Positions 10,245 through 21,448 of a stretch of 64,000 nucleotides of DNA are shown piece after piece; within the stretch, counting starts at the first letter, position 1, and the number at the start of each line of letters is the position of its first letter. Under the pieces are notes generated by a model. That model did no database searches and was not told the DNA's origin. It saw only the letters and a list, made by a program, of their open reading frames with translations. Origin of the DNA: Sequoia sempervirens (lineage: Eukaryota > Streptophyta > Pinopsida > Cupressales > Cupressaceae); contig VDFB02296855.1 of assembly GCA_007258455.2 (NCBI GenBank), positions 124,001 through 188,000 on the forward strand. The letters are read 5' to 3'. The position numbers and the translations under genes are program-made.

Positions 10245-10820
10245 CCACGTTGACTGTACGGACTGCCACATCATCAAGTGGACACATGTCATGATCTAAT
10301 TGGTCCGCCGCACTGCTCGGTCAGCCTGCCATGTCACCTGTACGATCTTCCACGTGTGAAAACCCCATTGGTCCACATCACCATCCGTACGATGACTCGA
10401 CTGTCGATTCAGCAGGATGACATCATGCTGACATCAGCAACCGTACCACTTGTACCTTGGTCAACTGCAAACTTTGACTGGCTCTAACTCGCACACACGA
10501 CGTCCGATTTGCACGAAACAAATGCCGTTGTAATCATGACGATGAGCTCTTCGCAATGACGCCAACTTCGACCAATTTGGTGACAATGAATTTTCCTCCT
10601 TTTTTCCTCATCCCTGATCACTGAGTTGACCAACCTTTGACTAAACTTTGACCGATGATATCTCGGACATACGGACTGGAAATTTGATGAAATGAACTTC
10701 GTTGTGATCGTGTCGACGAGCCCTCCGAACTGACATTGCTTCTAGCCAATTTTGAGTCCATCAACTTCTCGCCCCCTGACGACCTCCTGGTCCAAGGGTT
10801 GACCCAACTTTGACTGCGCG
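10245..10820. promoter_or_regulatory. Cluster of W-box words in U3 of the left LTR
   Basis: TTGAC followed by C or T, the W-box read by WRKY factors, occurs near 10245, 10472, 10624, 10637, 10648, 10797 and 10811 on the plus strand. The reverse word GTCAA occurs near 10157, 10187, 10222, 10235 and 10459. This is far denser than chance in the surrounding AT-rich DNA and lies in the upstream part of U3. The right LTR repeats the arrangement. A stress-responsive promoter is an inference. Confidence 0.45.
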
Positions 10821-10956
10821 TAACTTGAGCAAACAGACTCCTTTTTCGCCTGTTCAAGTTGCGCCGAATTCAGAATTATGTGCTCTACGCGATGGCACTG
10901 CTTTCGAGAGAAACTGGAACACTTCAATTTTAGGTCCTAAAGATCCACCTAGATCA

Positions 10957-10968
10957 AACCTCCCCACT
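10957..10968 (-). other. Polypurine tract of the 5.5-kb element
   Basis: On the minus strand AGTGGGGAGGTT directly abuts the TGATCT start of the 3' LTR, the expected plus-strand primer. Confidence 0.75.
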
Positions 10969-11852
10969 AAAGAACTTTTGGTCCTCCAAAAGTGTATAGT
11001 TCCTTCGAAAATCTCACATTCACCATCTTGCCACTCGCCACGATCTGAATCACCAGAACACACTGCCACATCTACCTGCTGTGGTCTTACACTTCGGCAA
11101 TGTAGGAATTCACAACTCCTCATGATGCAGTTCAAAAATGGAATTTAAAATACCCAAAGCAAGAAGGAAAAATTGAGTATGATAAACATGTCCCTCAGTG
11201 CTTCTCACGGGTGATTCACATTCTGCATCTCTCGCCATTTACTTTGGCATGCTTCTGTTGCTCCTCCAACTGCTCAAGCATGGTATATGCACCTCAACCT
11301 GACATATTCCTTCACCTTTGTACTTTGGAATAGCTGATTCAGGCTCCACCATATAGCTCGAGTCATGTCCATCTGAAGCAACGAGGTCATCGATAACATC
11401 CTTCAAGAACTTCAACTGAGTTCAGACGTATCCTCAAAATGGCCTCAACTGAGTCTTCAAGCTGAGAACATGCAAGGTCACTATTGACCGTTCTCAACAA
11501 CTCTATTTGAAAAGTGCTCTTCAACTGAAGCTTCACACTTGAAATCTGTAGGTACAAGTTCCTAACAAAAACTTGCAATAAGAAGTTACAAAGTATTCCC
11601 CTTTCCCGATTACAAGAGACACGGCTTCGAGAGCCTTACAAAATCTCAATCTAAAGAGAAATACAACTTCTTAAAAACTGTTACAATCAATTCAGAGTTT
11701 ACATACTCCCAATCCACACTAGTCTAATATCAACATGCATATTACCACACTATACAAGAAAGTAACATACATAAACCTGACACTACTAGTTAGAGGCAAG
11801 GCGTTCCCAGCTCTTACGGAGCTGTTCAAAGGAACTTTCCTCCACTGGATGC
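10969..11852. other. Internal region of the 5.5-kb element without recognised genes
   Basis: This internal stretch lies between the polypurine tract and the end of the decayed reading frame. No domain was recognised on either strand; short frames such as 11387-11578 on the minus strand have no recognisable content. Confidence 0.5.
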
Positions 11853-12404
11853 TTAGTCTTTTGTTGACTTCTTCTGTTTGATGGAAGAAGAGGCTTCGAG
11901 ATAATTACTATCACTATCAGGAAGATTTAGAGTCTGAAGGTACTCCATCTGTCGACAGTAAGCACACTCTACTGCACTAGGAGAGTTAGCCCAATCATGG
12001 CCACAAGCAAATCTAGCCACGGGCCTCGTCGCTGAAGAAGCTCATGTACTATTAGGCGGGGTGAGTGGGGAGTATGAGGATGATGTATCCTCAAAATGTG
12101 GATAGAAACCACATATGTTTCCACTCCCTGATACAGGAGGACTTCTCCTGTTCTGCTCCTCTAATATGTCCTGCAACAACTTTTACAGTCTTTCCTTCTC
12201 CATGTTGGATTCCTCCAACAACCGTTGAAGTTTTGCATTCTCACTCTGCAAGCGTTGATTGGCTTCTTCCAACTCTTGCATCCTATCAACCTTCTCTCAA
12301 TGGTCTTGATAAAGTTCTTCAACCATGCCTTTCATTGCCATAATATCATCCACCATGGATGGGGTCAATGTCAGCCTGGAAGATTCACCCTTTTCTCATG
12401 CCAT
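11853..12404 (-). pseudogene. Decayed 183-codon frame: leucine zipper plus Cys/His motif, function unknown
   Basis: Read from ATG at 12404 to TAA at 11853 there is a single continuous phase broken only by stops at codons 3, 36, 74 and 121. All four could be one-step changes from Arg or Gln codons. Codons 37-85 form a coiled coil with residues at heptad spacing: L45, L52, L59, S66, L73, I80. Codons 88-130 are Ser/Pro/Thr-rich. Codons 134-150 give CGHDWANSPSAVECAYC, a C-x-H-x10-C-x2-C pattern that could bind zinc. The tail is Lys/Ser-rich. The ATG is about 75 bases from the primer site, where a gag start is expected. It could be a divergent gag-like protein or a captured host fragment; I do not recognise a family. 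Confidence 0.55.
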
Positions 12405-12477
12405 CTTTGCTCCAAACTCCAGATGTCCACCAATAGAAAAATGAATCACAATCACTCCTGCAAACTAGCCAAACAAA

Positions 12478-12489
12478 GCTCTGATACCA
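12478..12489 (-). other. Primer-binding site of the 5.5-kb element
   Basis: On the minus strand TGGTATCAGAGC, complementary to the 3' end of plant initiator methionine tRNA, lies two bases from the 5' LTR. Confidence 0.85.
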
Positions 12490-13048
12490 CTTGATCCGTA
12501 ATGCGGAAGGGATCTATGACAAACGTTGCTTAAGTGATTATGAACAAAGGCATAAAGACATCAACAATGAAGTAACAGGAACATTAATCATAGAGAGAAT
12601 TCAAAACATAGCACCAAGAGAGAGATAAGAAGACACCGATTTGATTACGGAGTTCATCCGAGTGGACTACCTCTCCGGGTCGAGCTCAATCGAGTGACCA
12701 ATCTATTGATATGTTCTGAAATGCAGTACAATCTCCACGGGCCTCTTGTAACACTGCTTACAATATCTTGTAGCCTTTCCACAAAGTTATACAAAAGTCT
12801 CTCACTCACACCCCTATCAAAAGCTCTCCAAGGCTAGGGATGACTAACAAAGAGGAAGAAAACTAACTTTGCCTAATAGGATCTACTACAAGACTCAGAA
12901 CATCAATACATCACAACTCAAATATTCTCCTAATTCCCTCTAAGAAATTCTCTCACAAAAAAGCCTCTCAAAGACTAAGAGAAAGGGAAAACAAGAGGAG
13001 AATGATCAACTGATGGATGATTGATGAAAAACACTCCAAGACTCCTCC

Positions 13049-13057
13049 CTTTTTATA
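13049..13057 (-). promoter_or_regulatory. TATA box in the right (5') LTR
   Basis: On the minus strand this reads TATAAAAAG, at the same place as in the left LTR. As the 5' LTR this copy would drive transcription of the element. Confidence 0.6.
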
Positions 13058-13322
13058 CTTGAAGTTTACCCGATATGGTAGAAAACCATATGATTATAAA
13101 ATCCCCCTTATTTGGAAAAATTAAAAAACAATTCCCCTAATAATCTTTCAAAATTATTTAGAGCCCTTCCTTTAATTTATTTTCGGGCTTTTAGTTGAGG
13201 GGTTTGTTTTTAATTCGGGTTTGTTTTGAACAAATAACCAATATTTGGTTATTTTGTTTTAGGCATTCGGGCCTAATAACCATCATATAAACCGGTGCTA
13301 TATCAATACTAACCTTCTTCGG

Positions 13323-13376
13323 TGGCTTAGCGGCGGCCAACGTTTTTGCCATCCGCTCGGTGCGGGGTCAAATCCC
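13323..13376 (+). other. tRNA-like module 1 in the right LTR
   Basis: The A-box TGGCTTAGCGG (13323-13333) and the T-arm-like GGGGTCAAATCCC (13364-13376) are both kept relative to the left LTR, while the sequence between them differs. Confidence 0.4.
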
Positions 13377-13455
13377 GACGATTGGCATTTTAGCCTCACA
13401 TTCAACGCTAAACATATGACAAAAACAAACGCCCGCCACATACAGCTTGAAAACT

Positions 13456-13529
13456 GTTGTATGGTGTAACGACAAGTCTGTTGGCCGATAGCGACGGGGT
13501 CGGGGGTTCGAGTCCCTCATGCACCACCA
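13456..13529 (+). other. tRNA-like module 2 in the right LTR
   Basis: It corresponds to 9934-10007. The B-box GGTTCGAGTCC is intact and a T run follows, but one acceptor pair is lost (ATGCACC instead of ATGCAAC). Confidence 0.4.
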
Positions 13530-14583
13530 GTTTTTTTCTTTAACAAACGAATTTTTCAACAAAGCCGCGTCGAAGGAGGAGACCAGGGGCCACGTGGCGC
13601 ATTGTCGCTATGCCATGTGGTAGGATTTGATTCGCTACCACTGTCCACACAGTTGCATAGTCACCATGCCAGCGCTGCCACGTGTCAACCAGAGATTCGT
13701 CAGGCCATCCACGTCAACTGCCGCATCACCAAATGACTCAGCTATCCAGTCAACATCCATGTCAACTGCCACGTTGATTGTACGGACTGCCACGTCATCA
13801 AGTGGACACGTGTCATGATCTAATTGGTCTGCCGCACTACTCGGTCAGCCTGCCATGTCACCTATACGGTCTGCCACATGTCAAAACCCCATTGGTCCAT
13901 GTCACCATCCGTACGATGACTCAACTGTCGATTTAGCAGGATGACGTCATGCTGACGTCAGCAATCATACCACTTGTACCTTGGTCAACTGCAAACTTTG
14001 ACTGACTCTAACTCGCACACACGACGTCCGATTTGCACGAAACGAACGCCGTTGGAATCGTGACGACGAGCTCTTCGCGATGACACCAACTTCGACCAAT
14101 TTGGTGATAATGAATTTTCCTCCTTTTTTCCTCGTCCTTGATCATTGAGTTGACCAACCTTTGACTGAACTTTGACCAGCGATATCTCAGACATACGGAC
14201 TCAAAATTTGATGAAACAAACTTCGTTGTGATCGTGTCGACGAGCCCTCCAAACTGACATTACTTCCGGCCGATTCTGAGTCCATCAACTTCTCGCCTCC
14301 TGACGGCCTCCTGGTCCAAGGGTTGACCCAACTTTGACTGTGCGTAACTTGAGCAAACAGACTCCTTTTTCGCCCGTTCAAGTTGTGCCGAATTCAAAAT
14401 TTTGTGCTCTACGCGATGGAACTGCTTTCGAGAGAAACTAGAACACTTCAATTTCAGGTCCTAAAGATCCACTTGGATCGATTGTTTCATCAATTTTTTG
14501 TTATAAAAAAGTCATCAGCCACATACCCTACACATATCCATCATATTGCCACTTTTTGGCCGTTCATGATCCTACACATACCT

Positions 14584-15014
14584 GAAGCTTATTGAAACAT
14601 AAAAGCATTTTGGGTTCATTGGGACCTATCTTGAAGATTCATAAGTTAATTCATTGCATGTGGAGTTAATTCTTCATATCTTGAGGCTGTCATTCTTATC
14701 CAATATTTCAGTGGGTTATTAACACTTGTGACTAATGCAAACCTATATTAGAGCTTGAGAAGCATATTTATAAGCATTGTGATTCATTGTAGATCATCAG
14801 TTCTGAGTTAGATATTTTAGAATCATTATATTTTTTCATAAACCATTTGGGGGCATGTAATAAGGCCTATTGGCTAGTTGTATTGTTGAAGGACCTTGAG
14901 GTAGGCCTGTGATCCCTAGATATTCACCCATGAGGCATATGTTGAATGTAATATTGTTGATTCAATGATATTTCATGTTTTCATATCAAATTGTTGTGTT
15001 ATTTCCATCGTGTT
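14584..15014 (-). repeat. Flanking repeat R, outer part (left arm)
   Basis: It is collinear, reversed, with 63258-63687. Its part nearest 15014 completes the repeat R that also stands before the gag-protease 5' LTRs (28859-29128 and 45802-46071). The 3-kb LTR element 15015-17978 separates it from the rest of R (17979-18174). No coding potential was seen. Confidence 0.6.
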
Positions 15015-15486
15015 TGTAAGAATTGGCTATGAGGGTAGCCACCCAAGATCTAGAGGCCTAATAGAAAGCACAAGCATAAGAGAGATAGAAGCAATATGAT
15101 AAGAATAAATTGTATTCTACTAATAATGCAAATAGAATAGAATGAGTTGTACAAAAGTACATAGGGGACCCCTTGGTTATATAGCCAAGGTGAGAACATA
15201 GAAGGGCATAAGATTATGACAAGTGTCGTAATCATATGACATGAGACAACTATGAAAAGTTATCACTTCACCTAAAGTGGAAAAGAGATAATGTGATAAT
15301 CACCACAAAAGGTGGAGAGATAATCACATGATGTGTCCACAAAAGGTGGAAGTGATAAAATAATGACATGTCAAGTCGACCAAAAGTGGAAAATATCCAA
15401 CAACCTCCTATGTGGTCCCTAAGTAAACTTAACTAAGGTGTAATTATGACCTAGGACAAGGTACAACACATTTAATTACACCAACA
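15015..15486 (-). repeat. 3' LTR of the 3-kb element (left arm)
   Basis: It is 472 bases long and collinear with 17489-17978 apart from a short indel among repeated CCACNTTTTGTGG-type words. A near-palindromic TATA segment (CCTTGGTTATATAGCCAAGG) lies near 15170-15189. Confidence 0.85.
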
Positions 15487-17475
15487 ACCCCCATTAAGTG
15501 CAACTTAGGGAGAATGTATACAAAAACAAACAATGCAAGATGGATCCCGACTACTAGGCCATGTTAGGTACCCATGTACAAATGCAATGCAATCTCTCAT
15601 AAAGTGGAGAAAAGGATAAAACTCAATGGGACAAAACTCCTCCCCAAAAGAGAGAAATAAAATAGGAAGCATGCTCTAGGAAGGATAAAACCACAAGTGA
15701 GGAAAAAGTCCCCCCCATAAGAAGAATGAAGTCCATGCAACCCCCCCTCAATGGAGAGTCACTGCTCAAATGTCACAATGCCAAGAGTGATGTAGAGTGG
15801 ACCAAGGATGATGAGGAGTCTTCCAAATGTTGTTCCAAAAGAAATGCCAAACTATGACAAGAATTGATAGAAAGAATCATGTACAATTGCAGAAGATGCC
15901 ACATAACTGGTGACTGAGTTGAATCTGTCAACTCAAGAGTAACTACAGTATTTGTCGATGAAGAACTGTAGAAGAATCCACACTACAATAGGAATAAGGT
16001 TAGAACCAAGAAGACAACTGTGTGAGCAACAACATTAATGCTCGTCAATAGCAGATTGGTACAATCTATGTCTCACTGGAGCCATGCACAAATTGTACAA
16101 TTCAAGTATCACTAGAGCCATGAACCAAGTCTCTGGATGTAGAACCAAACTTCCGAAGACAAGTAGAGTGCTTCCAAAATAGAAGTGTCTATATGGTGAC
16201 TAGTCCATCTCACCAAAATGCATGGGTAACCAACCGCTGCATTCGCTGAGTAGATAGGAGCTAACACTAGATACATAGATCAATCCAAAAAAGCATACAA
16301 TATGATAAAGTACACTGAAATATAAGTTCTAATTGTGGCACTTTATTTTAGTGTGATTACAACATTACATAGAGGAGAACTACAACAACTATGATGCAAA
16401 AATGGAAATGTTGATGAAGAAGCTAACCAAAAGTGCCTCGAAGCAGAAGACCATGAAGAAAGCCCTCTAGGTGGATGTCGGTAGGAGCAACTGATGCTTG
16501 TTGACTGCCGATTAGAGGAACAAATGGTCCAAAACAAGGCTCGATTGGGATGCAAAATAATTTCTCCAGGTTTGCTTATTAATAAATGATTTATTTTTTT
16601 AAAAAAAATAATAATTAAAAAGTTTAATTAAAAAACATTATTTATTAAGAAAAAAACTTTATTTAAAAGAAAAAGATTTTTTTGAAAAACTTTATTAAAA
16701 ATTTAATAAAGATTTTATTTCTTTAATAAAAATATTAAAGAAAAATATAAGTTTTATTTTAAAAAAAACTTAATAAAAAATATTTATATCAAAAGTTTTA
16801 TTTAAAAAACTTATAAAAAAAAGAGAAAAGGTGGGGGCGATGGGGATGGCGGCACTTCCGCAATGGCCGACACATTGTAGGTGGTGGGTCCCGTCGCTCG
16901 CTCTAGGTCCCGGGTACAGGTACTTGGTCAATCGTACCATTATTTTAAAACCTAATTTTTAATTTTTTTAATTAAATTTTGATTTAAAAACAAAAAAAAT
17001 GATTTTTTTTTTTTTTAATGTTTTTTTTTTAAAGATTAAAAAAAACTACAATGCTAAAATATATATATATATATTTAATAAAATCATACTTGCGTAGGTA
17101 AGGCCATACGACCGCCTTGCTAAAAAAATTTGCCTCTGAGAGAAACTTTGTCCAAATTCAACGATTTGGCAGTCGATATATGGGTTTTGGGCCCTTCTGA
17201 TCACGATGGCGATGTCCTTTTTGGCTAAAAATGCTTCGAAATAGTAGCTAGCACCTGGATCTGGGAACCACCTCTAATCTTCAACCCTTTGCAGATTTAG
17301 CCTCCAATGTCGAACTGAGATGAAACAAATGGAAAATCTAACTATTTCAGACACTCTGAATGCAATGGTGAGCTCAAATATGATGTAAAAAGCTCCAAAA
17401 ATTCACCTGCAATACAAGGCCAAAAATGGAACCCTCCAAGAATCTCTCCAAAAGACTAACTAGAGGCACTCCAAT

Positions 17476-17488
17476 GGCTTTGATACCA
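17476..17488 (-). other. Primer-binding site of the 3-kb element (left arm)
   Basis: On the minus strand TGGTATCAAAGCC directly follows the 5' LTR and matches initiator methionine tRNA with one difference. Confidence 0.8.
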
Positions 17489-17978
17489 TGTAAGAACTAG
17501 CTATGAAGGTAGCCACCCAAGATCTAGAGGTCTAATAGAAAGCACAAGCATAAGAGAGATAGAAACAATATGACAAGAATAAACTGTATTCTGCCAATAA
17601 TGCAAATAGAATAGAATGATTTGTACAAAAGTACATAGGAGACCCCTTGGTTATATAGCCAAGGTGTGAACATAGAAGGGCATAATATTATGACAAGTGT
17701 CGTAATCGTATGGCATGAGACAACTATGAAAAGTCATCCCTCCACCTAAAGTGGAAAAGAGATAATGTGATAATCACCACAAAAGGTGGATCACCAACAA
17801 AAGGTGGACAGATAATCACATGATGTGTCCACAAAAGGTGGAAATGATAAAATAATGACATGTCAAGTCCACCAAAAGTGGAAAATCTCTAACAACCTCC
17901 TATGTGGTCCCTAAGTAAACTTAATTAATGTGTAATTATGACCTAGGACAAGGTACAACACATTTAATTACACCAATA
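17489..17978 (-). repeat. 5' LTR of the 3-kb element (left arm)
   Basis: It is 490 bases long and contains the TATA palindrome and repeated CCAC-N5-GTGG words described for the right-arm copy (60317-60806). Confidence 0.85.
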
Positions 17979-18174
17979 ATGTTGACTCATTGTTTCATAG
18001 TTTGAACTATTCTTTCCGGAACCCTCCTACTATGATTGCATTGTATGGTGAGTTTTCAATTTGAATATTGAGGAGATTTGAAGATTGTTGAAGCTTGAGA
18101 TCCAAAAACTATTAGAGCAAGTTAGATTGGAGGGTTAAAGAAGTGTCAAAGTTGTCAAATATCATTACAAATTT
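17979..18174 (-). repeat. Flanking repeat R, inner part (left arm)
   Basis: It matches, reversed, 60121-60316 and, at lower identity, 28859-29050. It stands between the 3-kb element and the end of the gag-protease 3' LTR. Confidence 0.6.
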
Positions 18175-19252
18175 TGTCATGATGGATTTTTGGGATGGTG
18201 ATATCATATGATTTTGGTCATAGAGCATACCAACTCCTTCAATTCCATTCAAGGCTAACCCTAAAGATCTCAATGCAAAAGGGGAAAGAAATATTATGGT
18301 AGGGTTGTCCTGGGGGTTGAATACAAACTACTAAGGGGCTCACCATCAAGTTTGGACTTGAAAAAGATAATGAAATGCAAGATGGAACCCTAAACCCTAA
18401 TTGAATGAAAACTAAGACATAATGACCTATGAAAGTGAATGAAATGAAACCAAAAACTGAAGATAGGAAGGTGTGCACCTAGGAAACTAAAGATAGATGA
18501 ATGGAGGTCTCAATCACTTGAAAATATGCTTTTACTAGTGATTGGAACTCATTCGCCAAGTTGGTAAAATTATTCCAATTTCTAGGAAACTATATAGGAA
18601 CGCAAATCTAGCGAAAGGGTATCCAAATCTACAAACTCCTGAAAACTTGCTGGAATTGGGACTTATTCACCAAAATTGGTGAATCAATTTGGTTAGGATT
18701 TTTTGTAACTTCAAGAGTTGATCCTTCTCTTCTCTATCTACTCTATCCTTCCCAAGTTATTTCCTTATCCGAATCTCCGATTTGCAACTTATAGGTCTTC
18801 TCCAAGGCTCTTCAAGGCTTGATGACAAATTTGACAACTTTGAACAACTTGTAACTCTTCTCCAATCTTGCTCCTCAAAAAATCTATAGCCTAGATGTAC
18901 AAATCACACACAAAGGCTAGGGAAAAATGTTGTGGGGTTAGTGGATAGGGGTTTTCCTTGGTCAAACCCCTTGTTGGAAATCAATCCTTGAAATGAAATA
19001 AAATAATAAAGGAGAATGATGAATAAACAAGATATGATGTTGCAGCTCACCCAACTCTAGCAATAAGGTACTACAAGTATGCTTGAAATGGCTGCAATGG
19101 ACGTAGACTTTGGCTCTCTCTTAAAGTAGATAGATATTGAATGAAACACTTGCTTGAATCACAAAATCCTACACCACAATTGTTAGTACAATAACAAACA
19201 TGATGCATGAAGTCTTTGAAATGATGATTAATGCTTGAATGTTGCTCTAAAA

Positions 19253-20864
19253 TGTCTTGTAAAGGTGTTGTAAAGGACTTTCATGATTTTCTAAACTTAG
19301 TGAACCCTATTTAATTACATTATCACATTAATCTAGAAGGGTTACAAAATAAAATTTACCTTAACCTAGTATTGTAATGTGTTTTACACATTCACATTGG
19401 TTCTTGTGCCTTCTTAGGCTATGTGGAACTCATTTTAGTGTTGTAAAGTGTATTTAATCACACTTTCACATTGAATTATGTGACCCAAGCCCTAAATGAC
19501 CTTCACAACATCACTAATAAGATCCTATTATGCCTTATTATGCATCCTGAGACAATATTTGATGAAATACCCAACAAAGTCACCATATAAACCTTACTTC
19601 TTAACTTCCTAGCATCTTAGCTATTAAATGGGTGCCACTTGGACTAATTCACCACCAGTGGTGAATAAGTACCTACCAGGTGGGACTAATTGACCCAAGG
19701 TGGCAAATGAGTCCCATTTGGACTATTTTAAACTTTTGAGCAGGAAATTTTAGAATTTAAGTTTATCATTTTTACATGTCGGCCTTAGGGATCCAATTTA
19801 CAGGAAAATAAGGTAAATTTCCTATAAATATAAGTCTCCAAACCCTAAATCATAATCGTTCTTCATTATTCATCCATCATTCTTCCATCTCAAGTTAAGA
19901 AAGTTAGGGTTTCATCATTTCAAGTCATTAAGATAGTAATTTTCAAACATTCAAGGGGAGATTCTTCATGTTTTGCTAGAAAAATTCAAGAACAATGACC
20001 ATGGCAAGGTAATAACTCCATTATTGTATGTTTCATCATATTATTTCACTATTTTGGTTTAATTACCTAAAAGGGGTTTGACCAAGGCAAACCCCCATGC
20101 CCTAGCATCTAATATTTATCTTTCTCTTCTTGTGTCTTTGCAGATTTAGGCATCTTGGTGGCTTGAAAATCATTAAGAGTCAAATTGAAAAGTTTTTTGG
20201 GTCTTCTCTTCATTGTATAAGGAAAAATATCAACAAAAAGTCACTTTCAAGTTCAAAAGTTAGAGTTTCAGTAATAGACACCTGTAGAGAACCAAGGTGC
20301 AGACCGAGAGATCCTCTTACCTCTTTTGAATTCTTATAAATTCAAATGTCAAATCATTCACCATGGATGGAGAATGAGTCTCACTTCTAGGATTTTTTTT
20401 AGTTTTCTACATTTTTGGATACCCTTTTGTCTAAAATGGGCTTTGGTTTAGTTTTCGAAAACTGGGACTGATTCGCCTAGAATGAAAAATGAGTCCCACA
20501 AGGTCTAAAAATTAGGATCAACAAAATTCTAGAATTCATTTCTAGTCTCCATCCATATCTCAGGTGCACACTTTCAGTTTCATCCATTTTTGTCTAGTTT
20601 TGTTCACATTTCTAGGTGTTTTTGCATTACATAATGTGTTTTCAAACAATTTAAATTTCAATAGTTTTACATTACTAATCAATCAATTTTATCAATTATC
20701 TGCATCTAGATAATTTCATTTAGTCATAATTTCATCATGCATACCTTAGATTGAGTAAACCACCTACATTTTTGGGTGTGGGATGTATCTCTTTCCATTA
20801 GGTGAAAGACCCTAATTGAGCAAATGAGAGTCATAGCATTCTACACTATAAAATCTATGGTTCA
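19253..20864 (+). mobile_element. Solo-type LTR nested in the gypsy 3' LTR (left arm)
   Basis: It is 1612 bases with TG...CA ends (TGTCTTG...GGTTCA) in the opposite orientation to the host LTR. It has a TATAAATA box at 19823-19830 and shares the GGGACTCATTC-type hairpin words with the host LTR, so it belongs to a related family. No internal region or second LTR is present. A clear target duplication was not found; the host sequence at the join seems to have lost a few bases. The same insertion is at 57431-59042. Confidence 0.65.
19823..19830 (+). promoter_or_regulatory. TATA box of the nested solo-type LTR
   Basis: TATAAATA in the context CCTATAAATATAAG, about 570 bases from the LTR start, a usual position for an LTR promoter. 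Confidence 0.5.
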
Positions 20865-21448
20865 CCTTGAATGCTCTTGATTTCTCTTGTGAAAATAAAA
20901 TTTCTATAAGAATGCTTATTCAACTTTCTAGGTGTAAAATGAATGAAAGGAGCTTGTATTTATACTCAATTATGCAAGAATTCCTGAAATTACAACACTA
21001 CAAGTCGACATTGGATCTTGGAGAATAAAATCCTACCAAAGATTTAAATTAATTTTTATTTTGAGTTAAATGGAACTGATTCTCCACTCTGGGTGAATGA
21101 GTCCCACCTAAGGGGACTCATTCACCTAGAATGGCGAATGAGTCCCACATTAGCTTTTTGATGTGGGTTTTTCAAGATTTTGATGTTTTAAATGGTTTTT
21201 GAAGATTATCCTAAAAAATACACATAAATGAGGCTTGTGGTCGAGAATAGGGCCAATTAAAGCATAACAAAGCCTAATTATTAATGAAAAGCCTAGAAAA
21301 GTGTGAAAGTGTGTTACAAAACTTTACAACACTTTAAAATAAGGAAATATTAATGCACAAAAGAGGTTTATTAGGTGTATTTCATTAACATGACCTTATA
21401 AAACTTTGAAAGTGTGTTACAACACTTCACAACACTTAAGTAGGGTAC

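Larger units (their letters stand above)
8970..10956 (-). repeat. 3' LTR (left copy) of the 5.5-kb element
   Basis: It is 1987 bases long and begins TGATCTG, ending TAGATCA on the plus strand. On the element's own strand it has U3 from 10956 to about 9510 and R plus U5 from there to 8970. U3 contains a GC-richer block (about 10030-10830) with CACGTG boxes and many TTGAC(C/T) words, two tRNA-like modules (9800-10007) and a TATA box (9527-9535). Confidence 0.9.
8970..14480 (-). mobile_element. Non-autonomous LTR retrotransposon with about 2-kb LTRs
   Basis: Two direct repeats (8970-10956 and 12492-14480) flank a 1.5-kb internal region. The left LTR has TGATC...GATCA ends; the right LTR ends GATCG, one base changed. 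The flanks are ATTGT on both sides (8965-8969 and 14481-14485), a 5-bp target duplication. A primer site (12478-12489) and a polypurine tract (10957-10968) set the orientation as minus, with 12492-14480 as 5' LTR. The LTRs differ by a few percent as judged by eye, mostly transitions. No gag or pol is present; the internal part carries one decayed reading frame of unknown function (11853-12404). Size, long LTRs and missing pol place it among large non-autonomous (LARD-like) elements. Confidence 0.93.
12492..14480 (-). repeat. 5' LTR (right copy) of the 5.5-kb element
   Basis: It is 1989 bases long and collinear with 8970-10956. It begins TGATCC and ends GGATCG, where the other copy has the canonical CA end, so one terminal base has changed. 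Differences between the two LTRs are mainly C/T and G/A at CpG sites, the usual scar of methylation. It repeats the TATA box, tRNA-like modules, G-boxes and W-box cluster. Confidence 0.9.
8273..14583 (+). mobile_element. TIR element (MITE) copy 1, split by an LTR retrotransposon
   Basis: The halves 8273-8969 and 14486-14583 join to make one copy of a family of about 790 bases present at three independent places in this window. Its ends are inverted repeats of the type TATGTGYARGATCATSAT. It has no coding capacity. The LTR element 8970-14480 sits inside it, near its right end. The matching place at the right edge of the window (63688-64000, reversed) lacks that insertion. The target duplication of the TIR element itself is not clear here. 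Confidence 0.75.
15015..17978 (-). mobile_element. 3-kb non-coding LTR retrotransposon, left-arm copy
   Basis: The LTRs are 15015-15486 and 17489-17978, with TGTAAGAA at one end; the left LTR ends CCAACA, while the right ends CCAATA. The flanks are GTGTT (15010-15014) and ATGTT (17979-17983), a target duplication with one mismatch. The primer site is TGGTATCAAAGCC at 17476-17488, directly next to the LTR; the tract next to the left LTR is CCCCCATT on the plus strand. The internal 2 kb has no open frame. It contains long A/T runs (16560-16830 and 16940-17080) around a GC-rich island near 16830-16920, and an (AT)8 run at 17059-17074. The primer site and the 3' internal end look copia-like. The same insertion is present in reverse at 60317-63257. 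Confidence 0.9.

Noticed and set aside
10024..11148. Several frames of 60-112 codons on both strands in the GC-richer LTR block
   Set aside because: They overlap each other in many phases, follow the base composition of U3 and change between the two LTR copies.
13368..13562. A 64-codon frame with a DSNPRPRRY phrase
   Set aside because: This phrase is the usual translation of the reverse strand of a tRNA T-arm. The frame runs antisense across the tRNA-like modules of the LTR and is not a gene.
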